A DNA stretch of 64,000 nucleotides. Source: Albula goreensis. Lineage: Eukaryota; Chordata; Actinopteri; Albuliformes; Albulidae. Where the stretch lies: the NCBI GenBank assembly GCA_022829145.1, contig CM040746.1:41707212-41771211 (forward strand), given 5' to 3'. Below the pieces are notes generated by a model. That model was not told the origin of the DNA, ran no database searches, and was given only the letters and a program-made list of their open reading frames with translations. This document shows positions 1 through 10,752 of this stretch, piece by piece (the stretch's first letter is position 1; each line of letters starts with the position of its first letter). The translations under genes and the position numbers were made by a program.

Positions 1-152
1 TGCTTACTGATGATAGCATCTATGTTACTGCCCACTGCTCACTGATGTTAGCATCTATATGACTGCCAACTGTTTAGTGATGTTAGCATCTGTATGATTG
101 CCCACTGCTCAGTGATGTTAGCATCTCTCTTACTCCTTGCTGCTCACTGTCT
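1..152. repeat. 35-bp minisatellite, cut by the window edge
   Basis: The word TGTTAGCATCT (TGATAGCATCT in the first unit) recurs at 11, 46, 81 and 116, a strict 35-bp period. Between these lie diverged copies of a CTGCCCACTGCTCA segment. About four units are visible and the array probably continues to the left of the window. There is no coding potential. Confidence 0.85.
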
Positions 153-575
153 GCCTGCTAACCTTCATTTGTGTAATCAGCATCTCACAATGCAGGTTAA
201 AGAAAATGGGTGACCAGGTATCTCCAGACAACATTGCAGCGATAAACATTTGCTTTGGGTGAACTCATACATACACTCTCAAAAAAAGGACGCTAGCTCC
301 AGACATTAAAAGCCTTGGAACATAATTGAAGAGCAGCAGATCCTTCAGCTTGAGCTGTGCTCACTGAGGCACTCAGGGTCAGATTTACTAAAGATTGCTA
401 AAACACCTTGGGATTTATATGCAAATTACTAAACAGTTGCAATGGGTGAAAATGGCCTTTTTATGGGTGTCTTTACCACAAATATTGGAAAATTGGTCAT
501 TAATATTTTGTGACTATTCGTTAGTAAATTTGGCCCTCAGTCTCACTCCAGTTTCCCTTAGAGAATTTGTTCTAG
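153..575. other. Single-copy noncoding stretch
   Basis: Ordinary AT-rich sequence with no recognisable gene, RNA or transposon. Confidence 0.6.

Positions 576-608
<33 letters not shown>
576..608. repeat. (TAA)n microsatellite
   Basis: About eleven uninterrupted TAA units, followed by loosely related CAA/TAA-rich sequence to about 670. Confidence 0.95.
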
Positions 609-611
<3 letters not shown>

Positions 612-2744
612 AACTGCAATATTTGCATAAGTTACAATATAATAACAATGACAACAACAACAATAATAATAGCATTATCACTGAATTAAATTACTGAGAT
701 GGATTGTATGACAAAAAAATATTCAGTATTTGTACTGTGTTATCAAAGTGTGGCATTAGACATTTCACACTGTGGAATCCTTTAACACTTTCACATGAAG
801 ACTAAAAACATAGCTTTTTAGCCAAGCATTTATGTAGTTTTCTTTAGGTAGGAGAGAGCAGGGCATATTGTCACACTTTTCATTCTTTCTTACATTCCTT
901 TGGCACAATATGTCACATAATTACATAATTGCATACATCACAATTTTCATATCACATTAAAGAACGAGGTCTCAGGTACGTTTTTGGTTAATTACATATT
1001 CCTATTTTATTTCAGTGCAGAGTTATAGACAGATAGGTAGAGGATGTGCACTTGACTGTAAAAAATAAGAACACTATGATCACTTCAGATAAATGTGACT
1101 TTGACCACATGTATACAGGAAGTTAACCTCAGGACATTAAGTCACACAAAATGGTTATTCAATTTTTGAGGTCGCCCCCTGGTGTTGGAGGTATGAACAG
1201 TGTGACATCTTACCCCACAACTCTTTATGTATCTTTTCTTCCATATCTTTGCTGTTCTTTCTTCTGTTACGTGTTGAAAGTCATAAATGATGCATCATAT
1301 GTCAACAAAAAAATCAATCAATTAATTGTTTTCTTCAGTGCATTTATTAATTTATTTATTCATACATTTTAAATGGTACCAGGAAAGGCCATGGGACAGT
1401 ATATTGTGAGTAAAACACCTCTTTTTTAATGCATTTATTGATTAATGGGAGTGACGTTGGCATGAACAGTGTTAGCAGTATGGAATTCTCCTCGTAAAGA
1501 TTGTGCTTGAGTTACTATGCAAATCTGTATCTCATGGGAAAAGACCTAGCAATCAAATACCCAATTTGCGTGGGTTTCTTATTATTGGTGTTTGTGTTCT
1601 GAGAGAAGAGGAGCAATCAATTGCTTTACCTTTATTTGATGATGCACTTTGGTTGGAGAAAATCATTTGCTAAGCTCCACACAAAATGTAAAAATAAAAA
1701 TATCACTGTGGATTCGGTAAGTCAAGGACACACTATTAAATACTCTGTTCTGTGCGTTTTTCACGCCACCAAAGTCACCTTTGTCACTGTAATGTTTGTT
1801 ATAGTTTAAAAAATGTAAACTAGTTTTTATTATATTTAGCCCTGTACTGCATGAGATTGTGAGCCCAAAAAATATTTGATCCTTTCATTATGACACTTAA
1901 GGGCTCTAAATAATGATTTTTAATTTTTTTTTTCATTTAGACCTCCCTCAGGGCAACGGCATGCAAATATGGTATGAAATCACATAACTTTTCATGAAAA
2001 GTTCAGAATACAAAATTAAATCCAATAATGGTTTATTTCACAAACATTGTAGATGATTACCCAAAAACACAAACAGATGCTTAAAAACATCAAGTCATCA
2101 CAGAACGGTTTAACAATGTTTCTATTTCAACATTTTATATGTATTTTGCTCATAGAATACTGCGTGTTACAACGAAACTTAAATATATATATGTATGTAT
2201 ACTGAAACAGCAAGTCCCAACTTTAAAAAATGCATAAGTTTAGTTCATTACTCTTATTTTTGGGACCTTTCCAACAACCATTCATTTTGATTGTTCTATG
2301 AGAATCAAATAATAAGTCCATTGTTTTTCTCTACACATCAAATGTACTCTGTTTGGAACCACTTTTATGGCTTTCCCTTTCCATAAAATGTACCTGTATC
2401 CATCCCCTGTGGATAGTTATTGGATAAAACCTGTTACTGAGAAGAATTAAGCCTAGGCAAATATGAAGACTGATTCCGCCACAGCTAATCTAATTGTCCT
2501 TTTAGATATAGGGATATATCTAAGAGCTGTGGTTCAGATAGCTCATATCTATCAGTGAATTCTTCAATATGACTTTCTTTTGAGAGAATTTTAAGAGTTC
2601 TGTATCAAGTTTTTGTGTCCATTATAACAATAAACTTTGAATTCATGATTATACTTTTATTTATTTTGTAAATAGCATGTTGCACAAAAGTTTTCATATG
2701 TATTCCCTCTACTACATACATACTAAACTGCAGCTGTGACACAG

Positions 2745-2745
<1 letters not shown>
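609..2745. other. AT-rich single-copy noncoding DNA
   Basis: No exon-like pattern, RNA gene or complete repeat is recognised. The only signal noted is the CTCF-like motif listed separately near 1172. Confidence 0.6.
1172..1187 (-). promoter_or_regulatory. CTCF-like motif
   Basis: The reverse complement reads CCAACACCAGGGGGCGA, close to the vertebrate CTCF core (CCACCAGGGGGCGC type). A single motif match is weak evidence, since fish SINEs and chance also produce such words. Confidence 0.3.

Positions 2746-2811
<66 letters not shown>
2746..2811. repeat. (TG)n microsatellite
   Basis: About 33 uninterrupted TG dinucleotides abut the next minisatellite directly, through the shared GCTGCAGC junction. 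CAGCTGTG occurs on the left flank as well. Confidence 0.97.
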
Positions 2812-2814
<3 letters not shown>

Positions 2815-3060
2815 CAGCATACTCTCCACCCGCAGTTACTGCAGCATACTCTCCACCCGCAGTTACTGCAGCATACTCTCCACCCCCAGTTACTGCAGCA
2901 TACTCTCCACCCGCAGTTACTGCAGCATATTCTCCACCGCAGTTACTGCAGCATATTCTCCACCCGCAGTTACTGCAGCATACTCTCCACCCGCAGTTAC
3001 TGCAGCATACTCTCCACCCGCAGTTACTGCAGCATACTCTCCACCCGCAGTTACTGCAGG
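2812..3060. repeat. 27-bp minisatellite, about nine units
   Basis: The unit begins GCAGCATACTCTCCACCCGC and ends AGTTACT. Copies differ by single substitutions (ACCCCCA, TATTCTCC) and one 1-bp deletion near 2938. Each unit carries a CTGCAG (PstI) site at its junction. The open reading frames here come from the repeat: the deletion shifts the frame and different frames read through. Confidence 0.95.
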
Positions 3061-3694
3061 GGTCCTATCCAGTACCATGAACATAAAACAATGTCAGCAT
3101 TAGCAGAACAATTGGTGTGAACTGGATGGATGGAAGTACATCTTACCAAAATAAGTTTTGAGTGCTTTTATTCACACTTTTTTTGAAAAATGTTTCAAAC
3201 AGAGAGACATACTGAATATATGTATATATAAACAGATATGTTAAAGCCAAATTCCTCACATCTGTTAAATTATGAATCCGCAAGTCTGCTTGTGAAACAA
3301 TTTATACTGATATCAAAATGTTCACCAAAATGTTTTTTTACAGAAACCGAACAGGCCCTTTCCCCAACTGATGCAGCATGAGATGTTCCCATTTATCTTT
3401 TGGAATTTTTTTTTTATTTTATTATATACAAGATAGCAGTGTACAAATAGAACAGCTTTGAAATGGTCATTATGTAAGCCTGACTATGGCAGTAAAGACG
3501 ATCCCCGCTCTGTTGTCTCTCCAGTATGCCCTGGCTGTGGAATTGATGGGAACTGTTTCTACTTTAAAGGACCTTGAACAGATTTTGCCAGTGGCACATA
3601 TAGGAAAAGCAGAGCTAATTTCTTTAGTCTGGGGTAGTTAGAAAACAGGAGTGATGAGGCTTTCAATATCCAATATCTTTTTGTTACTCTGGAC
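3061..3694. other. Single-copy noncoding stretch
   Basis: AT-rich, with short homopolymers; nothing recognised. Confidence 0.6.
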
Positions 3695-3953
3695 ATGTGT
3701 GCGTGTGTGTGTGTGTGCGCGTGCGTGCGCATGTGTGTGTGTGTATGTATGTGTGTGTGCATGCGTGTGTGTGTGTGCGTGCGTGTGTGTGTGTATGTGT
3801 GTGTGTGTGCGTGTGTGCGTGTGTGTGTGTGTGCGTGTGTGTGTGTGCGCGTGCGTGCATGTGTGTGTGTGTATGTATGTGTGTGTGCATGCGTGTGTGT
3901 GTGTGTGCGTGCGTGCGTGTGTGCGTGTGTGTGTGTATGTGTGTGTGTGTGCG

Positions 3954-4005
<52 letters not shown>

Positions 4006-4018
4006 TGAGTGAGTGTGT
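3695..4018. repeat. Compound TG / TGCG / TGTA microsatellite with higher-order duplication
   Basis: A 320-bp alternating purine-pyrimidine tract. It mixes TG runs with GCGTGCGTGC, CATGCG and GTATGTATG interruptions. The block starting near 3717 (GCGCGTGCGTGC, ATGT, GTATGTATG, GCATGCG) reappears near 3847, so a unit of about 130 bp was duplicated inside the microsatellite. It ends in GAGTGAGTGAG. The alternating pattern makes it a candidate Z-DNA former. Confidence 0.95.
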
Positions 4019-5699
4019 CCTTTTCTGAAGCTTTAACACAAGTCAGGGCTGACCCATTTACCATGATAATCCACAAAATGGCCTTAATCAGACCATGCCT
4101 GAATTTACAATGTACAATACTTTTCACACTTGTAATGGTACAGACACAATTTAGAAAGATCTTTATAAGGAAAAAACAGGATTCTAAAAGTAGAATTTAA
4201 AATGTGCATCTTGTTGCTCTCTCTGACAACAGATGCTAAATTGCAATTCTCATCAATCTTTACAATTATGTTTCATGTACAAAATAATCATGGGTTTTAA
4301 TAGAGATAGGAAAGGAGACTGCTGTACTGCAAAGGGAGGTTCCTCGACTAATAGTCCTGTTGCTCCTTCAGTGTGTGCCATTCCATGCCAGGGTGCCGCC
4401 CGTAAGACCCATCCACAGAAGTGCATGATCTGATCTGCTCTTTCTTATGCACTCCTAGGCATGCTTGGTGACCATTTTCAGACCCGGTCTGATCGATCGT
4501 CCTCATTTGATAAAAATCTAATAACTCACAACCCTCTGGGCTAAGCCCAAGGTCCACATTAAACCTTAATCAGGAAGGATTCATCCACGCTGTCTTATTT
4601 TTAGTGGCTGGCTAATAACCAGAGTGCCCCCTCCTCCTCCCCCTTACCTGCCCTTTAGGGCTGTTGGCAGCTTAAAGAACATAAAATGGAGCCATTGTTT
4701 AAGATACGCTGGCACCTGTCCCTGGAAACACAGGTATGCCTTGGTATTATGAGAGTTATGCCTTGGTAATTCAATGGCTGACAGGCCTGTACTCAACCTA
4801 AACATGTGTGGCAGTTTCTCCTTCACTCCTCACATAAACACAAGCATGAAAAAGATTTCCATATATATATACATATACAGTATATATGCATTACATGATA
4901 AGTACAAGATTACAAATCATAACGCACGTGTTTGCCTTTTATGTATTAATGGTCTTCATCCACTGCAGCAGAACTAATGTAAAAACAGCAGTACACAAAG
5001 GTCTTCCTGCTTCCAAGCAACCGGAGCGTCTATCCTGCATCAAAAAGGGCCAGGAACAGGACATCTGTTTGGTGGAGGCAAACCATGGCATTTAAAAAAA
5101 CTACACAAAACACTGAGATACACTTGACTCCTCACTTGGAATCAGCATCACCTGAGACTCTGTTAGATTCCAGTGCGCATCTACAGCCAGTAGAAATAGA
5201 TGAGGTATCACTAATCTTAGCTAGCTAACATCATCAATTACAGAAGGAAATTAAGTGAGTATTTACCCTTTGGTTGGATGGAGACTGGAAAACCTTAAAG
5301 CTTAGCCTGAGTAAATAATGCCAGTGCAGGCTATACTTTGCATTGCGTAAAGTAAAAATGTAATTCAAGCCTGAGTCGGGCACAACTGCGTTGAAAGTTT
5401 CAATTATTTGAACTTTGACCTCCGCTTTAACAGACTTTGTCTACTCTCCCCACCTTTCAACTGCACACAAAGATATTAATGGCTGAACTGTTTTGAAAAG
5501 TTGTGTCTAAGATAAAGTGTATACATGCAGTATATATTGTATTGAGTCTTTGCAGTAGATGTCAAAGTGCCGTTCGTGAGTTGGTGCTCGCCTGTAATGT
5601 TATGTATTAACATTAGCAGGAGTATCAGGGAAAAGAGGCTTTTAATGATCTGTAATGTTACGTAAAACACACGTAGGTGCTTAGGATCAAGCATAAGTA
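4019..5699. other. Single-copy noncoding DNA
   Basis: No gene or complete repeat is recognised. A short AT dinucleotide run (ATATATATACATATACAG) lies near 4860. Confidence 0.6.
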
Positions 5700-7470
5700 T
5701 GTCTTTCGTGATTCTTGAATCACATGATGGTTAAAGAATATTTTGGATGTTTACTGTTATGTCCCCATGGTTACCCCTGTTTGCTCTTATATTGCTTGTC
5801 TTGTGTTGTTTTTGTCGTTCTTTTTTTATTTTTCAGATGGAATTTAGAAGACGTATATCATCGCCAGGCAACACTTTCAGCAGATTCCGAAACAGTTAGA
5901 TACCTTGACAACCGTCGTTATTTAAACGAGTTAACACCCAGATACCGGATTGGAAGAAGCATTTGAGGATTTCGTGACCATCGCCGAGCAACAATTATAA
6001 TGATGTAATTAACGTGGAAACTACAGTTGATAATAAACAGAAAAGTTTCGGACAGAAACAAATGTAGAAAGTTAAAACTAAGTGGCTAATGGATAGAACT
6101 AGGACTAAATTGGAATTAGCGAGTATCTTGAGAAATGTCTAAAGAACTGTCCTGAGCAATATCCAGAGAAATAGCTTAGACTATGTTTTATACATATTGG
6201 TAAACCATTGTTTGAGTTTCTATATTCCGAACTGCTGAACGGGGTGTGTTTAGTCGTGTTTGACTATGATCGTTGTCGCTTAATGTTGCGACCAACTTCG
6301 TCTGCTTTGTTATTGCTAAACTTGTGGACTTTCGGGTGGCAAATTAAATTGATTCTGAATCATTTCCGTTAGCTGTTAGCACACAGCTGTTGTGGACTTG
6401 GGTCCTTGTAAGTAGTAATTGTGGCAACAGGATTTGAAATGGTAATTATGGAATAACAAGTACGCATCTAAGAAAAGTGTCTAAACACAATCGGATTGCT
6501 TCTCGCAGTTAGGTGGTTTGCGCATGTGCAGTAGCCTGTCACGTGGACATTTTAAATTCGCTGTCAATCAGTCCCATTATTTGGGGGGATGTTAAAGGCA
6601 GCTTCAAAGTCATGGGCGGTCAGCAGCTTGTCTTCTTCATAGGGTGCTCTGTTGAGGTGTTTGATCGGCCCTGCTACCATGCCCTTGCAAAACAGGTAGG
6701 CTAGCTTTTTTACTGTGCACACTAAACTGATTGTATGCAAAACGGTACTCAGCACAGCTCCCGAGCTTGTGAAGCACTGTTGCAACGCACTTCGTGAGGG
6801 GAATGGGAGCCCTGGCTGTGTTTGCATCAGGTGCCACGATTGTCCCTACTACCGTGCACAGCTAAACGAACCAACTATGCTTCATTTTGCATCAGGTGCC
6901 ACGATTTCAACCAACTACCGTGCACAGCTAAACGAACCAACTACGCTTCATTCTGAAATTACTTGTGCCATTCAACATCTGTGAACTCAACAAGAATAAC
7001 TTTCTCCCGCCGGTCCTTGCTACGCATCTTCATCCACAAACAAGTTGTTCTGAGGAGTAGGAGTCATTGTTCCATACGTAACAGCATCATGTTCTCGCCT
7101 TGCCATATCCAAAACATGAGATAAAAATAATTGTGTTAAGTTTATTTGCTTTTTTAAAACCAAAAGCAGCTAAATGAAAAGGTTAGCCAGTATTCGTGGC
7201 ATATCCATTTTAATCAGTGGCAGCCTATGCATGCAGAATCGTTCACTCCACGCATGTAATCCGATTGGACATTAGGGACGCTCATCAATCCAATCGCTTT
7301 TGTAGCGTCCATGTGTACAGCACGATCGGAATGAACCAATCGGACCGATTCTAATTTGATTGAGGAAAAAAAAGTGCCTCACGTAAACGCAGCTAATGAT
7401 TCATCGTTTCTGCCATGCATCTATTCAACGCTGAATCGAAAGCATCTCAACATTAGATCGACTTTAATTC
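5700..7470. promoter_or_regulatory. CpG-retaining block of unknown nature
   Basis: CpG dinucleotides are clearly more frequent here than in neighbouring DNA, for example around 5840-6000, 6230-6310, 6480-6560 and 7230-7450. This could be an unmethylated regulatory region, an unrecognised first exon, or a recently inserted transposon. A plausible acceptor (pyrimidine-rich, ending TTTTTCAG) precedes a short ATG frame at 5836, but that frame stops after 20 codons and resembles nothing I know. CAATCGGATT near 6488 recurs inverted near 7256, which would suit a non-autonomous DNA element; the similarity beyond that is weak. Confidence 0.3.
6821..6954. repeat. Two-copy 65-bp tandem duplication
   Basis: Both copies start TTTGCATCAGGTGCCACGAT (6821 and 6886) and share the CTACCGTGCACAGCTAAACG segment. 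They differ by a few substitutions and a small change after CACGAT. Confidence 0.9.
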
Positions 7471-10400
7471 AATCTTGCTTCATCTAAATGAAGCCCAACT
7501 CGAAGTAATACCATTAAAATACTGTTCCAGAAAATCACGGGGTGATGAAATTTGCCTTTGGCTTCACAGGTTGGTTAAACTCATCACAGTAAATCACAAT
7601 AAATACAATAATAAATAACACAACATGCACAATACAGTAACGGACATGATTCAAGTCTAAATGGTGTTTACGAATTTAGCAAAGTTATTGCATTTAGTAT
7701 GAAAGACGTTTTGTAAATGTTATTGGTTGCTGAAGCGGCTCTATAGCGTCTTCCAGAGGGCAGTTTTATAATTCGTCGGAATTTTGTTTCACCTGCGTTT
7801 TTGATCCCAGGCATTTCGGAAAAGGATAGCCAGCCTGTATTATGGGACAGCCACCCTCAATGCAAATATTTTCATGACTGAAATTAGTTTTTCCCTCATA
7901 TTTCCCTCTTTAAGGGCTTTCCAGGTATTCCAGAAGTGGCATTTGTGCTTTTTTACTGCAAGAATCTGGAATTATGGGATGTCAAAACCCTGAATTTTGG
8001 CCGGTCAGCTCTATACATGCTGGTATTCCATAAAATCATGAAGCAAACTCCGCTACACACCTGAAGACCACGTGTCCCTGCCTTAACTTTCATCCAGTTT
8101 TTGCTGAAAGTGAGTGATCTTTTCCTCCTGTACAGCTGAGTCAAAAACAGTCCTGTAAAGTGGAATGCAAATGCATGCTTGAAGTGCTGATTTCACCCGG
8201 CTTTTTCCAGGCACATACAATGCAGTGTCATGGCCACAGGGCCATTTCCGCGACTCTGGGAATCTGGTGGGCATTCCCCAGCCATCTGTGTCCTGCTGTC
8301 TTGCGAGGAATGTGCATCAAAGCTGCAATTTGTGACCTGACCAGTATGCATGGTGCTCTAGATTGCACACTCAAACTGGGTAGTTGGTTCTGCTCTTTAA
8401 TCTGAAAAGGTTAAAGATATGATGCGGATGGAACCAATACTATTGACTTGATTACTATGACCTGCTGCAAAGGACACCAAAAATGTGTAGCATGAAAGCA
8501 TGAGAGAAAGTGCCCACTCAGTTGACCTCTCAGCTAGCCAGACATGGATTATAAATATGACAAACTGAGAATGTGAGAGGGGAGCGTATCCACCCTCTCT
8601 ATTCAGCATTGCAGGTTGTGATGAAACGCGTTTCCAGGACCACAGGGTACATGCTTAAAAATTAAATTTTATTGTACATCAGTATTACAGCTATAAGTTG
8701 GTTTTTGAAAAATCATTTATCAATAGTTTTAACTTTGTCGTAATGAGTCATAAAAAGCACACCTAATTTCTCGTTTCTTCCTTAGCATGTTTAGTGCCAT
8801 CATATAAACAGGTAAAATGGTTCCTCAGTGACTCATCTGTGAATAGCTTATATGGTTTGTATAAAATATCGCTGTAAGGAAATAATGGTCCCTAAATTGT
8901 CCTCTTTCCCTAAAGTGACTCAGGGATTGTAGAATTGGGATGTGATGCCCAATATATCTTCACCTTGGATCACATTTTGTCCTCCGGCATTATAATTGCC
9001 TTTAATGAAAACCATATTGTGATTTTTTGTATACAGACATCAAAGCAGATTATCAGTGAAATGCTGCATATTCACCTGGACTGTGGATGCATTAAGTGTG
9101 ACTTCAAAGACCCGACAGGGTCTTACTGTAGCAGCAGTTGACTTAATGACTTTTTGTAAGTTATTCAAGCATTGAAGATGCAAAATGGGATGATAACACA
9201 AGGTTGGAATGTATTTTGAGGAAGTTCTTAGATTTATTTCCCTTTGTTCTACTTAGCTGTTCTCTAAACAGCTCTGCATTTGCATAATTCATTTTCTATA
9301 GAATGTAAATTGTCTAACCCGTTGTTTGATCATGAGTAATTGCCCATGGAGACATGCCTGGCTTTCAGGAATAAAAGGCTTCAACTCTCAGAAGCGAGCT
9401 TGCAGCATTTATCCTGTATTCCCCACCCTCCACAGTTACCAGGTTACAGAAAGCCTCTCGTTGCTTTAAGCCAAGGGGATTTGTTAGGTTACGCTGGTAG
9501 GGAGCTGTCTCCTTTTATCAGTTTGAACTCTTCACTTCTCTTTTGTTAGAACATTAACTGGGGTGTGACCCAATTGTTGTGAGTATGACAGGCTGTGTTC
9601 ACAAAGCTCAGAAAAGCACAGAATGGAATATTTGTGATGTTCCAATAAACACAGGTAATGAAAAGAAAGAGAAAAGGAGAAAATGAAAGAAACGACTGCT
9701 CTGTTCTTTGACTTGTAGTTTGTGGACAACTTTTCATGGTTTTAATTTTATTGTGGGGTGGGGAATTCTACAATAACAGAACAGTGAAAGCAAACTTATT
9801 TTACGGAGCAATACATTTGTTTATGTTAATGAGTATTCTTAAATTTACTTGGCCATTGGGCCAGTCAATAGCTTCATTCCGGGCTGTTCATATCTAATTG
9901 ACAGATGCACAGTGTTCAGGTTTTACCCAAATACAGTCAAAGTCATGGTCACAGTCACAAAGTCATGATTTCCCCAGGAAAGTGTACTGCATACGATTCA
10001 GTTGTAATTTGTGTGCATGTGCAATATTTGAAAGTTTCTGACATTTGGTGGAACTAAAATTCAGCCTACAAATTGGGAGAGAGATTATGTATTGTGAGGA
10101 TAAATGATGCTTAATTTCTGCTACTGTAATGCAAAGGAGAAACTCAGAGGCACAAAGAGCACATTCACTTTGCCTGTTGTTCCTCATCTTCTGCTAGATC
10201 AATTGATAGATGTCTATGTTTTTCATACTGTAGGGGCTGTCTGTCACAGCCATGCTGTGTGACTCAATGCTTGAAAACTCTTTATAGATATATAGAAATA
10301 TAATAAAACCCTGCAGAGGCAATTTTGCATCTATTATAAATTATTATGATTGTGGCAGTTCAATCAGGTTGAAAAATACAGCAAGATGATGAGTAAAGGA

Positions 10401-10483
10401 TGTCATCTAAAGTGTTAGCCAGTTCACTTGGTATATGGAAACTGTTTGGCACAATTGGCATGCCGATGGTTTCTGATAGAGTA
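7471..10483. other. Single-copy noncoding DNA
   Basis: No exon, RNA gene or complete repeat is recognised. An octamer/POU-like word, ATTTGCATAATTCAT, lies near 9280 (see findings). Confidence 0.55.
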
Positions 10484-10628
10484 CACAGGGCTTTACCTAA
10501 GCACAGAGAAGCACAGGGTTGTACCCAAGCACAGAGAAACACAGGGCTGTACCCAAGCATAGAGAGGCACAGGGCTTTACCTAAGCACAGAGAAGCACAG
10601 GGCTGTACCCAAGCACAGGGAAATGCAG
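10484..10628. repeat. 28-bp minisatellite, five units
   Basis: CACAGGGCTTTACCTAAGCA and CACAGGGCTGTACCCAAGCA versions alternate at a 28-bp spacing. Each is followed by CAGAGAAG, CAGAGAAA or similar. The open frames on both strands here are products of the repeat. Confidence 0.93.
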
Positions 10629-10712
10629 GGGTTGAAGGGAGTCCCATCCCTTTAGGAAGCCATCAGTCTTCATGTCCAGCCCAAGGACAAATCCTTGAGA
10701 GCTGCTCCTAAC

Positions 10713-10713
10713 C

Positions 10714-10744
<31 letters not shown>

Positions 10745-10752
10745 GTCAGTCA
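10713..10752. repeat. (AATC)n microsatellite with a GTCA interruption
   Basis: About seven AATC units, then three CAGT units (AATCAGTCAGTCAG), and again AATC/TATC nearby. Confidence 0.93.

Noticed and set aside
5715..5966. 83-residue open frame next to an acceptor-like TTTTTCAG
   Set aside because: Neither this frame nor the alternative starting at 5836 resembles a known protein, and no matching donor or second exon is evident.
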